Positions 8,630 to 17,161 of a DNA stretch of 64,000 bases are shown here, piece by piece. Under the pieces are notes generated by a model, which made no database searches, had not been told where the DNA came from, and was given only the letters and a program-made list of their open reading frames with translations. The DNA lies in assembly GCA_964480945.1 (NCBI GenBank), contig CAYZRX010000008.1:1-64000 (forward strand), written 5' to 3'. The position numbers were made by a program, and so were the translations under genes. The stretch comes from VGWB01 sp964480945. GTDB taxonomy: Bacteria; Bacteroidota; Ignavibacteria; UBA10030. Position 1 is the first letter of the stretch. The number at the start of each line of letters is the position of its first letter.

Positions 8630-9211
8630 CTAGGATGTGTGCGAACGGAGCTTCTGAATCTCATCGCGGATCTTTGCCGCTTTCTCGTAATCCTCTTTCG
8701 TAATGGCTTCCAGAAGTTGTTGCTGGAGCTGTTCGAGTCGCGACGCCTTGGGCTTCGGCTGATCGGTCTCCGGTTCGGAGGGACCCGGCGACGGAATCTT
8801 GTCCGCCTCTTCGTTCTCCGGCATGAACGCTGCCTCATCCATGACCTTGTCCGCCACAAAGATCGGCACCCCGTAGCGAACGGCAAGCGCGATCGCATCG
8901 CTCGGTCTCGAATCGATCTCCTGAGAGTCCATGCTCAGCTTCGCGTAGAACGTCCCGTCGCGCAGCTCGTTGATGAACACGTCGTTGAGGCTCACCCCGA
9001 GCGTGTCCATCACGTTCTTGAGGAGGTCATGCGTTAAAGGCCGGGGAGGTTTGATTCCTTCCATCTCGAGGGCGATCGATTGCGCCTCGAATGCCCCAAT
9101 GATGATCGGCAGCCGGCGGGGTCCGTTAATCTCCTTCAGGATCAGCGCATACGCGCCGCCGCTCGACGGGCTGGTGGACAATCCGAGAATATCGACTTGA
9201 ATCCTCTCCAC
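8630..9211 (-). CDS. Bifunctional nuclease family protein with UVR motif
   Basis: A 193-residue protein. Residues 1-130 are a BFN/DUF151 domain (LPIIIGAFEAQSIALEMEG, then RPSDAIALAVRYGVPIFVADKV). A Pro/Glu-rich linker follows, then a UvrB/C-type helical hairpin at the C-terminus (about 157-190, LLEAITKEDYEKAAKIRDEI). BFN proteins from plants have DNase and RNase activity; the bacterial role is less clear. The gene starts 29 nt after etfA and ends before a strong terminator, so it is the last gene of an etfB-etfA-bfn operon, an order I recall from other Bacteroidota. Confidence 0.9.
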   Translation of the reverse strand: MERIQVDILGLSTSPSSGGAYALILKEINGPRRLPIIIGAFEAQSIALEMEGIKPPRPLTHDLLKNVMDTLGVSLNDVFINELRDGTFYAKLSMDSQEIDSRPSDAIALAVRYGVPIFVADKVMDEAAFMPENEEADKIPSPGPSEPETDQPKPKASRLEQLQQQLLEAITKEDYEKAAKIRDEIQKLRSHTS

Positions 9212-9240
9212 AGAACCTCTTTCGTACTACTTACACGACG

Positions 9241-10218
9241 TTAGCTTTTGCCAAGCAGTTTCTTGACCTCTGCCGTCAGCACCGGAACAACCTCGAACGC
9301 GTCCCCCACGATACCGTACGTTGCCACCTGAAAGATCGGCGCGTCCTTGTCTTTGTTGACAGCTACAATATACTTCGAAGAAGACATTCCCGCAAGGTGT
9401 TGGATGGCGCCGGACACAGCCACCGCGATGTAAAGAGATGGAGAGACCGTCTTACCCGTTTGTCCCACTTGTTCCTCATGAGGACGCCATCCGGCATCCA
9501 CGACGGCTCGTGAAGCACCGACAGCACCGCCGAGCACTTCCGCCAGTTGTTCGATCATCGCGAAATTCTCCGGTCCCTTCAAGCCCCTGCCGCCGCTCAC
9601 AATGATATCCGCTTCGGCAACGTCGAGCTTGCCGGACGATTGCTTGATCTCCTTCACGTGAGAGGCAAAGTCTGCTTCCTCAAGCGCGAGCGCGATTTTC
9701 TCTGTCGGCGCTGCCGTCCCGTCGCTCGTGCCCGAGCTGAAGACGTTCGGTCGAAGGGTCAGCACGTTCACCGCCGCGTTCAATTTCACATCGATGAGCG
9801 CCTTGCCGGCATACACAGGCCGTGTTGCGATGAGTGCCCCTCCCTCCATCTTGATTTCCGTGCAGTCGACGGCGAGGCCCGCATCAAGTTTCACCGCGAC
9901 GCGCGGCGCCAGGTCCTTGCCCATAGCAGTAGCGGGGATGACAACCAGTGTCGCTTGCTGCGATCGGGCGACCTCGGCCACGATCTTTGCGTAGGCGGTA
10001 GGGGAGTAGAACTGGAGCCGGGGATCTTCCGCAACGAGCACCTTCCGGGCGCCGTATCCACCCAAGGAGGGCGCAACGGATTGAACGGCCGAGCCGACCA
10101 CCAACGCCACGACCTCTCCGCCCGCGTCACCGGCCAGTGTTTGTGCAGTCTTGACCGCTTCAAACGCCGGCTTCTTGAACTTGTTGTCGCGTTGCTCTGC
10201 AAATATGAGGATCTTCAT
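9241..10218 (-). CDS. etfA: Electron transfer flavoprotein alpha subunit
   Basis: A 325-residue ETF alpha. The N-terminal half is the alpha/beta ETF domain. The C-terminal half is the FAD-binding domain, with the signature GGRGLKGPENFAMIEQLAEVLG, SRAVVDAGW, QVGQTGKTVSP and AVSGAIQHLAGM. With EtfB it accepts electrons from acyl-CoA or other dehydrogenases and passes them to the quinone pool. A TTG two codons upstream is possible, but ATG at 10218 is chosen. It lies 84 nt after etfB and 29 nt before the BFN gene. No ETF-quinone oxidoreductase or acyl-CoA dehydrogenase is in the window. Confidence 0.95.
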   Translation of the reverse strand: MKILIFAEQRDNKFKKPAFEAVKTAQTLAGDAGGEVVALVVGSAVQSVAPSLGGYGARKVLVAEDPRLQFYSPTAYAKIVAEVARSQQATLVVIPATAMGKDLAPRVAVKLDAGLAVDCTEIKMEGGALIATRPVYAGKALIDVKLNAAVNVLTLRPNVFSSGTSDGTAAPTEKIALALEEADFASHVKEIKQSSGKLDVAEADIIVSGGRGLKGPENFAMIEQLAEVLGGAVGASRAVVDAGWRPHEEQVGQTGKTVSPSLYIAVAVSGAIQHLAGMSSSKYIVAVNKDKDAPIFQVATYGIVGDAFEVVPVLTAEVKKLLGKS

Positions 10219-10302
10219 GGCCAAGAACGATGAAAATGAGAGATTGACAATTGAGTATTTCCAAGCACGGCGGGGCCCCGACGACTGGGCCGGGATACCT
10301 CC

Positions 10303-11049
10303 TTAGATCACCTTCGCTTCTTCATGCAGCAGTCGGACCAATTCGGGCACCGCGCTCGCGTCGGTTCCGACAATCCTACCGGCCGGCTTCGCAGGCGGCT
10401 TTCGCATTGCGACCGTCTCCACCTTCGGCTGAACAGCGGATGCCGGGCGCTCCTCGATCGGCTTACTCTTTGCCGCCATAATGCCTTTGAGCGAAGGATA
10501 CCGCGGTTCGTTCAACCCCTTCTGCGCAGTGAAAACTGCTGGAAGCTTCGTCTCTGCAACCTCATGTCCTCCCTCGATCTCGCGCTCCGCAATGGCCTTG
10601 CCCTCCGCAAGTTCAAGCTTCACCACAACGGAAACCGAAGGAAGGCCCAGCATCTCGGCAACCATCACTCCCACGGCAGAACCATCGTAGTCGACGGTTT
10701 GCTTCCCGAAAAAGATCACATCCGGCGAAAGCTCTTTCAGATAGTCGGCCAGGCCGCGTGCGACCGCAAACGAATCCCGGACCGAGTCATCCTTGAGCAA
10801 CACCCCTTTGTCAACGCCCATCGCGAACGCTTTTCGGAGGCTCTCCTTGTGCACGTCGCTCCCCAGCGAGATGACGGTCACTTCTCCACCGTTCTTTTCC
10901 TTCAGCCGGAGGCACTCTTCGATGGCAAACTCATCGTACGGGTTGATCACATAGGTCACCCCCGCTTTGTCGATGGTCTTTCCATCGGGGCCGACGTTCA
11001 CCTTCGTTGCAGTGTCCGGCACATGGTTGATGCAGGCAGCCAGTTTCAT
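10303..11049 (-). CDS. etfB: Electron transfer flavoprotein beta subunit
   Basis: A 248-residue ETF beta that binds AMP and forms the heterodimer with EtfA. Motifs are NPYDEFAIEECLRL, GVDKGVLL, FFGKQTVDYDGSAVGVMVAEMLGLP and the recognition-loop/AMP segment PAVFTAQKGLNEPRYPSLKGIM. The length is usual for the family. It is the first gene of the etf operon; a promoter-like pair lies 70 nt upstream. The ribosome site is weak. Confidence 0.95.
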   Translation of the reverse strand: MKLAACINHVPDTATKVNVGPDGKTIDKAGVTYVINPYDEFAIEECLRLKEKNGGEVTVISLGSDVHKESLRKAFAMGVDKGVLLKDDSVRDSFAVARGLADYLKELSPDVIFFGKQTVDYDGSAVGVMVAEMLGLPSVSVVVKLELAEGKAIAEREIEGGHEVAETKLPAVFTAQKGLNEPRYPSLKGIMAAKSKPIEERPASAVQPKVETVAMRKPPAKPAGRIVGTDASAVPELVRLLHEEAKVI

Positions 11050-11118
11050 AGTGTGTTCAGATTCCGGATATGTGAGTGCGAATTCAAGGGCTTATCGAAA
11101 GACTGAAACAACTGCGGT

Positions 11119-11149
11119 GAATAGTATAAAAGAAATTCGAGAGCATCAA
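11119..11149 (-). promoter_or_regulatory. Possible promoter of the etf operon
   Basis: On the - strand TTG (11147-11149), 20 nt, then TACTATTC (11119-11126), six of eight to TAnnTTTG counting the free positions. It lies 70 nt ahead of etfB. Confidence 0.35.
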
Positions 11150-11200
11150 GCAGAAATTGGTCTCGTACCTCTGATTCATCATGCTGCCAGTTGACCAGCC

Positions 11201-12148
11201 TCACAGGATTTTTTTCAAGACCGCCGGATCGACGTTCCCTCCGCTAATGATCGCACAGATCTTCTTGCCGGAGAGATTGAGAGCATTATGGAACACCGCT
11301 GCGGGCGCCACCGCTCCCGTCGGCTCGACAACGATCTTCATCCGCTCCAGGAAAAACCGCATCATGTCGATCACTTGCTCGTCGGAAACGGTGATGACAT
11401 CATCGACGTACTTGAGGATGATTTCGAAATTCCTCCTGCCGACGGCCTGTGTTCTCATCCCATCGGCGATCGTCTTTGGCGGACTGATGCGGACGATTTC
11501 TTTCTTCCGGAAGGATTGATAGCAGTCGTTGGCAGGTTCTGTCTCAACGCCGATCACTTTCGCCTTTGGAAACAGGTGTTTTGCAGCAAGAGCATTGCCG
11601 GCAATCAAGCCGCCACCGCCGACGGGGACAAAGAGGTAGTCGAGATCCTTCACCTCCTGTGCGATCTCGATCGTCACTGTCCCCTGGCCTGCGATGATTT
11701 TCTCATCGTCAAACGGGGGTACCAGGATGTACCCGTGTTGCTCCTCCAGGACCTTTGCCACACGTTCACGGTCATCGGAGGAGTCCTCGCAGAACACCAC
11801 CTCAGCCCCGTACCCCTTCGTGCCCGCTACCTTGTTGGGCGGGGAGCCCTTCGGCATCACCACCGTCGCTTTCGTGCCCAGAAGTCTTGCGGCCAGCGCA
11901 ACCCCCTGTGCGTGATTGCCTGATGAGTGGGCCACAACGCCACGCTTCCGTTCGTCAGCTGTCAAGGAGTGGATTTTGTTATACGCGCCCCGAATCTTAA
12001 ACGCGCCGATTCGCTGCAGATTTTCCGCTTTGAAGAGAACTTCGTTGCTTGTTGTTTGGTCGAGGGTTCGCGATGTGAGCAGCGGCGTCTTATGAACCAC
12101 GCCGGTGAGCACCTCGGACGCGCGTTCGATGTCCTGAAAGCTGATCAT
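11201..12148 (-). CDS. Threonine/serine dehydratase (fold-type II PLP enzyme)
   Basis: A 315-residue PLP enzyme that removes ammonia from threonine or serine to give the 2-oxo acid. The PLP lysine is K51 in GAFKIRGAYNKI. The phosphate/substrate loops are HSSGNHAQGVALAA and VGGGGLIAGNALAAK, and the C-terminal SGGNVD is family-typical. It lacks the C-terminal ACT regulatory domain of biosynthetic IlvA. It therefore resembles catabolic TdcB, serine racemase or threo-3-hydroxyaspartate ammonia-lyase types, and a choice among these is not possible here. A promoter-like pair almost abuts the ATG. Confidence 0.9.
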   Translation of the reverse strand: MISFQDIERASEVLTGVVHKTPLLTSRTLDQTTSNEVLFKAENLQRIGAFKIRGAYNKIHSLTADERKRGVVAHSSGNHAQGVALAARLLGTKATVVMPKGSPPNKVAGTKGYGAEVVFCEDSSDDRERVAKVLEEQHGYILVPPFDDEKIIAGQGTVTIEIAQEVKDLDYLFVPVGGGGLIAGNALAAKHLFPKAKVIGVETEPANDCYQSFRKKEIVRISPPKTIADGMRTQAVGRRNFEIILKYVDDVITVSDEQVIDMMRFFLERMKIVVEPTGAVAPAAVFHNALNLSGKKICAIISGGNVDPAVLKKIL

Positions 12149-12155
12149 TCCTGAA

Positions 12156-12186
12156 AAAATGTAGAAAAAATGAGGCTGATTGACAA
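12156..12186 (-). promoter_or_regulatory. Promoter abutting the dehydratase start codon
   Basis: On the - strand TTG (12184-12186), 20 nt, then TACATTTT (12156-12163). The same DNA also reads as TTGTCA-N17-TACATT. The predicted transcript start (about 12150) is within a few bases of the ATG at 12148, which suggests a leaderless message. Confidence 0.45.
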
Positions 12187-12253
12187 GAGAAATCTCTCCG
12201 CGAAAGTTCTTGCTTCTTCAGCCATCGTTGCGTAAAGTTTCTCCAACTAAAGC

Positions 12254-12541
12254 ATGAAACCTATCCGGCAGAAAGATATCGACGAGCTCTATTGGGCGAT
12301 TGTCCGCCTCGAGAGTGTGGACGAATGCCGTAGATTCTTCCGCGATCTCTTGACCGAGACGGAGATCCGCGAGCTCGCAGGACGATGGAAGGCCGCGCAA
12401 ATGCTCTCGCGCGGCGTTCCCTACACGACGATCGCACGCGAGACAGGAATGAGCTCCCGCACCATCGCCCGCGTGCACAAGTGGCTCAAACAAGGCAAGG
12501 GTGGCTTCACGATGATGCTCCGAAGGACCGAACCTCCGTGA
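12254..12541 (+). CDS. TrpR/YerC-family DNA-binding protein
   Basis: A 95-residue all-helical protein of the YerC/YecD branch of the Trp-repressor superfamily. The helix-turn-helix is at about residues 55-78 (GVPYTTIARETGMSSRTIARVHKWL), preceded by the family pattern FFRDLLTETEIRELAGRWKAAQML. It is a likely transcription regulator acting as a dimer. In TrpR itself tryptophan is co-repressor, but YerC ligands are unknown. It is divergent from the dehydratase gene (about 105 nt), so it could act on that promoter; this is a guess from position only. Confidence 0.85.
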   Translation: MKPIRQKDIDELYWAIVRLESVDECRRFFRDLLTETEIRELAGRWKAAQMLSRGVPYTTIARETGMSSRTIARVHKWLKQGKGGFTMMLRRTEPP

Positions 12542-13019
12542 TCGATGTCTCCGCACGTTGAATCTCTCTTGATGTAACCCCGATAGCAATCCTCGAATGC
12601 AAACGGCGTAGTGAGTCGCCGGACGCACGTCGTTTGACCTCCCCTTCGTTGGACCATGCGATGGAAGGGGAGCTTTGAAAAACACCCCACGCCCGTGCAT
12701 GTGACTACCACGCACGCCCCTTACATCGAACAGTCGTTGCACCCCTTCTTTTCGCCTCTTTTGATCGTTCACGCGTTTCGGAGAAAGACCGATCGGGAAC
12801 GGCAAATCATTCCACCGTTGCGGTGAGACCGCTCTATACCGACGGCAGAAGACTTCCTCCGCTTCGTGCAAACTACAGTGTAGGTGGTGATGACTTTCGG
12901 CAGGTGCTCCCGCGCATCTGATGTTTCTGCCCGGTGGTGAAGAATTCAGGCTGAGGTCGCCGGGGCAAGAGTTTGAAACAGGAAGGGAGCTGAGAATCAA
13001 GAGTGAGCGGACGGTGTTC
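12542..13019. other. Intergenic region with one inverted repeat
   Basis: 478 nt between convergent genes. No frame in it looks coding. It holds a perfect 9-bp inverted repeat CTCCCCTTC/GAAGGGGAG (12639-12647 and 12664-12672, 16-nt loop) without a T-tract on either side, so it is not a classic terminator. Confidence 0.4.
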
Positions 13020-13412
13020 TCACTCTTTGTGGACGAACTCGTGGCCGGCTTTCTGAAGCGCCTGTACGGCATTGACGAGTTGCTCCTCCATGACAAAGAC
13101 GTAGTCCGTGGTGAACGTGCTGATGGCGAAGACAGAGATGTTCGCCTCCGCGAGGGGTTGTGTAATCGACGCCAGGACACCCACCTCCTGCAGTTTCATT
13201 TCTCCCTCAACCTTGAGACACCGCCAGCCAAGCTCCTGCTGCACATTGTTCGGCGCCATAAAATCGGGGCAAACGATGCAGAGCTCCTCGTCGGTCCGGA
13301 GAATGAAGCACATCTCGCATTTCGCGAGGATTGCCGGGATCTCACCAAACTGGGGAAGCTTGTTGATGGTGAAGGTGTCGTTCAACAGATGGAGAGCGAG
13401 GGTTCTCGCCAT
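13020..13412 (-). CDS. ACT domain-containing protein
   Basis: A 130-residue protein made of two small ACT-like units, the CASTOR/ACT_7 type. Visible motifs are FILRTDEELCIVCPDF near the middle, then RCLKVEGEMKLQEVGVLASITQPLAEANISVFAISTFTTDYVFV. Such proteins bind amino acids and usually act as regulatory subunits or sensors. The open frame extends upstream to 13526, but the homologous part begins at the ATG at 13412. It has no obvious operon partner and is divergent from the NAD(P)-binding gene at 13578. Confidence 0.8.
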   Translation of the reverse strand: MARTLALHLLNDTFTINKLPQFGEIPAILAKCEMCFILRTDEELCIVCPDFMAPNNVQQELGWRCLKVEGEMKLQEVGVLASITQPLAEANISVFAISTFTTDYVFVMEEQLVNAVQALQKAGHEFVHKE

Positions 13413-13577
13413 GACGGAAACCTGTTGGAAGAGAGACGGCGCTCCTTGTGCGTGATCCATACAAATGTACCACATATCGCGCTCCCTCGCAAGTTTTCTC
13501 CGCCAGAACGTTGAAGGTCGTGACAAAATTCAGTAGCTTCTCGGGCAACGTTTTGACCCCCTCAAGGACCTCCGCGC

Positions 13578-14249
13578 ATGGACACCACAAAGGCAGCGCT
13601 TCTGGTCGGTGCAAGCGGGCTTGTCGGCGGGCACCTTCTGCAGCTCCTGCTGCATGAACAGCGGTACAAGCCGGTCGAGGTCCTTGTGCGCAGAAGTCTG
13701 TCGATTCGTGATCCTCAATTGAACGAGCACATCATTGATTTTGACCACCTCGACCGGAACGCAGAGCTCTTCCGTGCGGACGATGTGTTTTGCTGCCTCG
13801 GCACCACGATCAGGACCGCGGGCTCGCAGGAGGCCTTTCGAAAGGTCGATTTTACCTATGTCGTGCAAGCTGCGGCCCTGGCGTCAAAGAATGGGGTGAA
13901 GCAGTTTCTTCTCGTTTCGTCGCTCGGGGCAAACCCCCGATCCAGAGCCTTTTACAGCCGCGTGAAGGGTGAAGTCGAAGAGGCCGTTTCAAAACTTCCG
14001 TTTCGTGGCGTGCATATTTTCCGTCCGTCGTTCCTGCTCGGCGAACGGGAAGAAAGGCGCCGGGGCGAGAGGGTCGCAATTATGCTCGTGAAACTGCTCC
14101 AGCCGCTGATGATCGCCGGCTGGAAAAGGCTCCGGCCGATTCACGCAAGGACGGTCGCAGCAGCGATGGTTCGGGTGGCGGGAATGAACAAGCAGGGCGT
14201 CAACATTTTCGAATCGGATCAAATTCAGATCCTGGGATCGTCGCACTAA
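13578..14249 (+). CDS. NAD(P)-binding oxidoreductase, HTATIP2-like atypical SDR
   Basis: A 223-residue Rossmann protein. The nucleotide motif is VGASGLVGGHLLQLL (about 9-24). CCLGTTIRTAGS follows in place of the usual NAG motif, then YSRVKGEVE with the YxxxK pair of the active site, and FRPSFLLGEREERR. This is the pattern of the YbjT/HTATIP2 (CC3/TIP30) group of small atypical short-chain dehydrogenases. The physiological substrate is not known. The gene stands alone, 44 nt upstream of the M28 peptidase. Confidence 0.82.
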   Translation: MDTTKAALLVGASGLVGGHLLQLLLHEQRYKPVEVLVRRSLSIRDPQLNEHIIDFDHLDRNAELFRADDVFCCLGTTIRTAGSQEAFRKVDFTYVVQAAALASKNGVKQFLLVSSLGANPRSRAFYSRVKGEVEEAVSKLPFRGVHIFRPSFLLGEREERRRGERVAIMLVKLLQPLMIAGWKRLRPIHARTVAAAMVRVAGMNKQGVNIFESDQIQILGSSH

Positions 14250-14293
14250 ACTCAATTTCACACTTTCTCACAGACCATAGGGCCAGAATAACA

Positions 14294-15676
14294 ATGCGCA
14301 GTCGACCATTTCTCCTCATCCTTCTTTCGCACATCATTCTTTCGGCAGCCCTCGTCGCACAGACACAGGGTTCTGAGCCGTACGACTCCCTCGCACACCA
14401 GACTGTGAAGGAGGCGCTGGGGTCCAACAAAGCGTACGAGATGCTCTCCGATCTCTGCACGAACGTCGGCCACAGGCTGAGCGGTTCGCCTGCGGCGGCG
14501 AAAGCGGTACAGTGGGCAGAGAAGAAAATGCAGGAACTCGGATTCGATAACGTGCATCTGGAGCCCGTGATGGTCCCTCACTGGGTACGCGGGCCTTTCG
14601 AGCGCGCGTATGTTCTTAATCCATCGGGAAAACGCGAAAATCTCGCGATCGCTGCGCTCGGAGGTACCATCGGCACACCGAAAGGAGGCATCACGGCAGA
14701 AGTCCTCGAGGTCAAGTCATTTGAAGAGTTGCACAAGCTCGGTGAGAAAGCGAAAGGCAAGATTGTCTTCTTCAGCCGTCCGATGGATCGCACGCTCGTC
14801 AATACGTTTGAAGCCTACGGAAGAGCCGTGGATCAGCGCGGGGCCGGCGCAGTCGAGGCCGCCAAGGTCGGCGGCGTTGCAGCCTTGGTGCGGTCGATGA
14901 CAACGCGACGCGACAACGTGCCCCACACCGGAGCGATGCATTACGATGACTCGGTAAAGAAAGTGCCGGCCGCGGCAGTGAGCATCATCGGCGCGGAACG
15001 GTTAAGCGCGCTGGTTGCCTCGGGAACGCCCGTGCGCGTCCATATGGAATTCTCTGCCCAAACCCTGCCCGATGTCGAATCAGCCAACGTCATTGGCGAG
15101 CTGAGAGGAACGGAGAAGCCGGAGGAGGTCATCGTCATCGGTGGACATCTGGATAGTTGGGACAAAGGTCAGGGAGCAAACGATGATGGCGCCGGGTGCG
15201 TTCAGTCGATCGAGGCTTTGCGTTTGCTCAAGACGCTCGGGCTGAAACCGAAGCGCACCATTCGCGCAGTGATGTTTATGAACGAGGAGAACGGATTGCG
15301 CGGCGGCATCGCTTACGCCGAGAAGCAACGGCCCGGCGAAAAGGCCGTCGCGGCGATTGAGTCGGATATGGGAAGCTTCCAGCCGGTGGGTTTTGGGATC
15401 GGCGATTCTGCCGCTTATGAGAAGCTCCTTCCTTGGGCTCCCGTGTTCAGATTCCTCAATGCCGACCATTTCCAGCTCGGCGGGGGCGGTGCCGATATCA
15501 GCCCCCTCGCGCGCCAGGGAGTGCCGCTCATGGATTTGATACCCGAGGTCCAGCGCTACTTCGACTATCACCACTCCGACAATGATACAATTGAAGGCGT
15601 CAATGAGCGCGAGCTTGCGCTCGGCGCCGCTGCTCTCGCGATCTTCTCCTACATAATCGCGCAGGAAGGCTTGTAA
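14294..15676 (+). CDS. Exported M28 family metallopeptidase (carboxypeptidase Q-like)
   Basis: A 460-residue protein with a Sec signal (about 1-22, ending LVAQT). A PA-type lid domain is inserted before the catalytic core. The co-catalytic zinc motifs are GGHLDSWDKGQGANDDGAG (His and bridging Asp), MNEENGLRGG (catalytic Glu and ligand Glu), ESDMGSF and the late DYHHSDND (His). The layout with the PA insert resembles plasma glutamate carboxypeptidase, a periplasmic exopeptidase on peptides. It is the first of four exported hydrolase genes in a row. Confidence 0.92.
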   Translation: MRSRPFLLILLSHIILSAALVAQTQGSEPYDSLAHQTVKEALGSNKAYEMLSDLCTNVGHRLSGSPAAAKAVQWAEKKMQELGFDNVHLEPVMVPHWVRGPFERAYVLNPSGKRENLAIAALGGTIGTPKGGITAEVLEVKSFEELHKLGEKAKGKIVFFSRPMDRTLVNTFEAYGRAVDQRGAGAVEAAKVGGVAALVRSMTTRRDNVPHTGAMHYDDSVKKVPAAAVSIIGAERLSALVASGTPVRVHMEFSAQTLPDVESANVIGELRGTEKPEEVIVIGGHLDSWDKGQGANDDGAGCVQSIEALRLLKTLGLKPKRTIRAVMFMNEENGLRGGIAYAEKQRPGEKAVAAIESDMGSFQPVGFGIGDSAAYEKLLPWAPVFRFLNADHFQLGGGGADISPLARQGVPLMDLIPEVQRYFDYHHSDNDTIEGVNERELALGAAALAIFSYIIAQEGL

Positions 15677-15679
15677 GCC

Positions 15680-15768
15680 GAAGTCCGACTTCTGTCGTTG
15701 AAGAAGATTGACTTCGCAGCGGCTCCACGACGGAAGAAGTCAACCTTCATCCAAGAAGTCGGACTTCT
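15680..15768. repeat. Dispersed palindromic element, two copies in inverted orientation
   Basis: Copy A (15680-15715, on the - strand) and copy B (15736-15768, + strand, a few bases shorter in the middle) share the parts GAAGTCAAYCTTC and AGAAGTCGGACTTCT. They can pair into a long imperfect hairpin of about 35 nt per arm. A third copy lies at 20471-20507. Each half is itself nearly palindromic (GAAGTC.GACTTC). Confidence 0.65.
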
Positions 15769-15781
15769 CCTCAGCACCGTC

Positions 15782-16864
15782 ATGATGAAGACCGAACTCC
15801 TCATCGCAACCATGGCTTTGTCCCTGGTTTCTTGCGCGCCGTATGCCAGGAAGCCCGAGTTGTCCGGCGAGATCGACGCACTTTTCCAGGCTTATAGCCA
15901 GAGTGGCGCCCCCGGCGCCTGCGTATCGGTCATCAAAGACGGCCAGGTACTCTACAGCAAGGGATACGGCTTGGCGAACCTCGAAGAGCGCATCCCCGTG
16001 ACGACAGCGACAAACTTCCGGCTCGCCTCCGTGACGAAACAATTCACTGCGATGGCAATCATGATGCTGGCTGATCGCGGTAAGCTCTCGTTCGATGATT
16101 CGCTGGCGAGAGTCTTGCCTGGAACTCCAGCATACTTGCAAGGCATCAGGATCCGACATCTGCTCAATCATACCTCAGGCATCGTTGACTACGAGTCGCT
16201 GATTCCCGACTCCCAGACTGTCCAGGTGCTTGACCGCGACGTGCTCGCACTCCTGAGCACAATCGATACGACGTACTTCCCCGCCGGCTCGAAGTTCCAG
16301 TACAGCAATTCCGGCTACGCTCTCCTCTCACTTGTTGTCGAGGCTCTCTCTCACCAGTCGTTTGCCGAATTCCTGAAGGAGAATATCTTCGACCCGCTCG
16401 GGATGGCGCACACGCTTGCCTATCAGCAGGGAATCTCGACGGTTCCAAATCGAGCGTACGGTTACTCGCTCACCGACAGCGGGTTTGTCTGCACGGACCA
16501 GAGCGTCACAAGCGCTGTGCTCGGAGATGGCGGGGTCTACTCATCGGTCGATGACTTCTTCAAATGGGATCAAGCGCTCTACACGGAAGACCTGGTCCGT
16601 GCATCCACACTTCAGCAGGCGCTCACGCCGGCAACGCTCAACGACGGTAGCTCGACAACGTACGGATTCGGTTGGTTCATCGAGCCGTATCGAGGAGTCC
16701 CGACCGTTTATCATACCGGATCGACACGCGGGTTTCGGAACGCGATCCTTCGTTTCCCCGGTCAACGCTTGACAATCATCATCCTCACCAACCGCAACGA
16801 AGGCGAGCCGATCAAGATCGCGAGAAGCATCGCGGATTTGATACTGTTTGAAAAAACTCGCTGA
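15782..16864 (+). CDS. Serine hydrolase, class C beta-lactamase/DD-peptidase fold lipoprotein
   Basis: A 360-residue protein starting MMKTELL with a lipoprotein signal (LVSC, Cys at about 18). The three active-site motifs of the class C/penicillin-binding fold are clear: SVTK (Ser and Lys), YSNSGY (Tyr) and HTGSTRGF (His-Thr-Gly). These enzymes hydrolyse D-amino-acid peptides or esters, and substrate cannot be inferred. The frame extends upstream through the palindromic repeat to 15698, which is unlikely to be translated. It sits between the M28 and S46 peptidases. Confidence 0.88.
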   Translation: MMKTELLIATMALSLVSCAPYARKPELSGEIDALFQAYSQSGAPGACVSVIKDGQVLYSKGYGLANLEERIPVTTATNFRLASVTKQFTAMAIMMLADRGKLSFDDSLARVLPGTPAYLQGIRIRHLLNHTSGIVDYESLIPDSQTVQVLDRDVLALLSTIDTTYFPAGSKFQYSNSGYALLSLVVEALSHQSFAEFLKENIFDPLGMAHTLAYQQGISTVPNRAYGYSLTDSGFVCTDQSVTSAVLGDGGVYSSVDDFFKWDQALYTEDLVRASTLQQALTPATLNDGSSTTYGFGWFIEPYRGVPTVYHTGSTRGFRNAILRFPGQRLTIIILTNRNEGEPIKIARSIADLILFEKTR

Positions 16865-17098
16865 CACCGACGAATCGTGCCGGACGGATCATGCCGGGTG
16901 ACGCGAGGCCCGACATACCCAGGCAGTAGCGCATCGGCTGCTCTGACGGTCACAAACCGATGTGACGGGCTTAGATCCGTTGCCTGACTCCTGGGACAAC
17001 ATCTGCCGTACATTGGCTGCGTCGGGATCCACCAACTCTCTTGATCCCCCCATTAACACTTTGCTCTACGTCCATCTTTCCATTCATCCGCTGTCAAA

Positions 17099-17129
17099 TT
17101 GGCTTTTCGATAAAAATTGAATAAACTTT
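17099..17129 (+). promoter_or_regulatory. Possible promoter of the S46 peptidase gene
   Basis: TTG (17099-17101), 20 nt, then TAAACTTT (17122-17129), six of eight to TAnnTTTG counting the free positions. The ATG at 17162 with GGGAGG lies about 30 nt downstream. Confidence 0.4.
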
Positions 17130-17161
17130 CGGAGTCTTCTCTTCACACCGGGAGGTTCACC

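Noticed and set aside
12639..12672. 9-bp inverted repeat as a terminator
   Set aside because: A 16-nt loop and no T-tract on either strand, so it is listed only as part of the intergenic region.
12218..13180. 320-codon frame on the - strand
   Set aside because: Overlaps the YerC and ACT genes out of frame and reads as an Arg/Ser-rich shadow.
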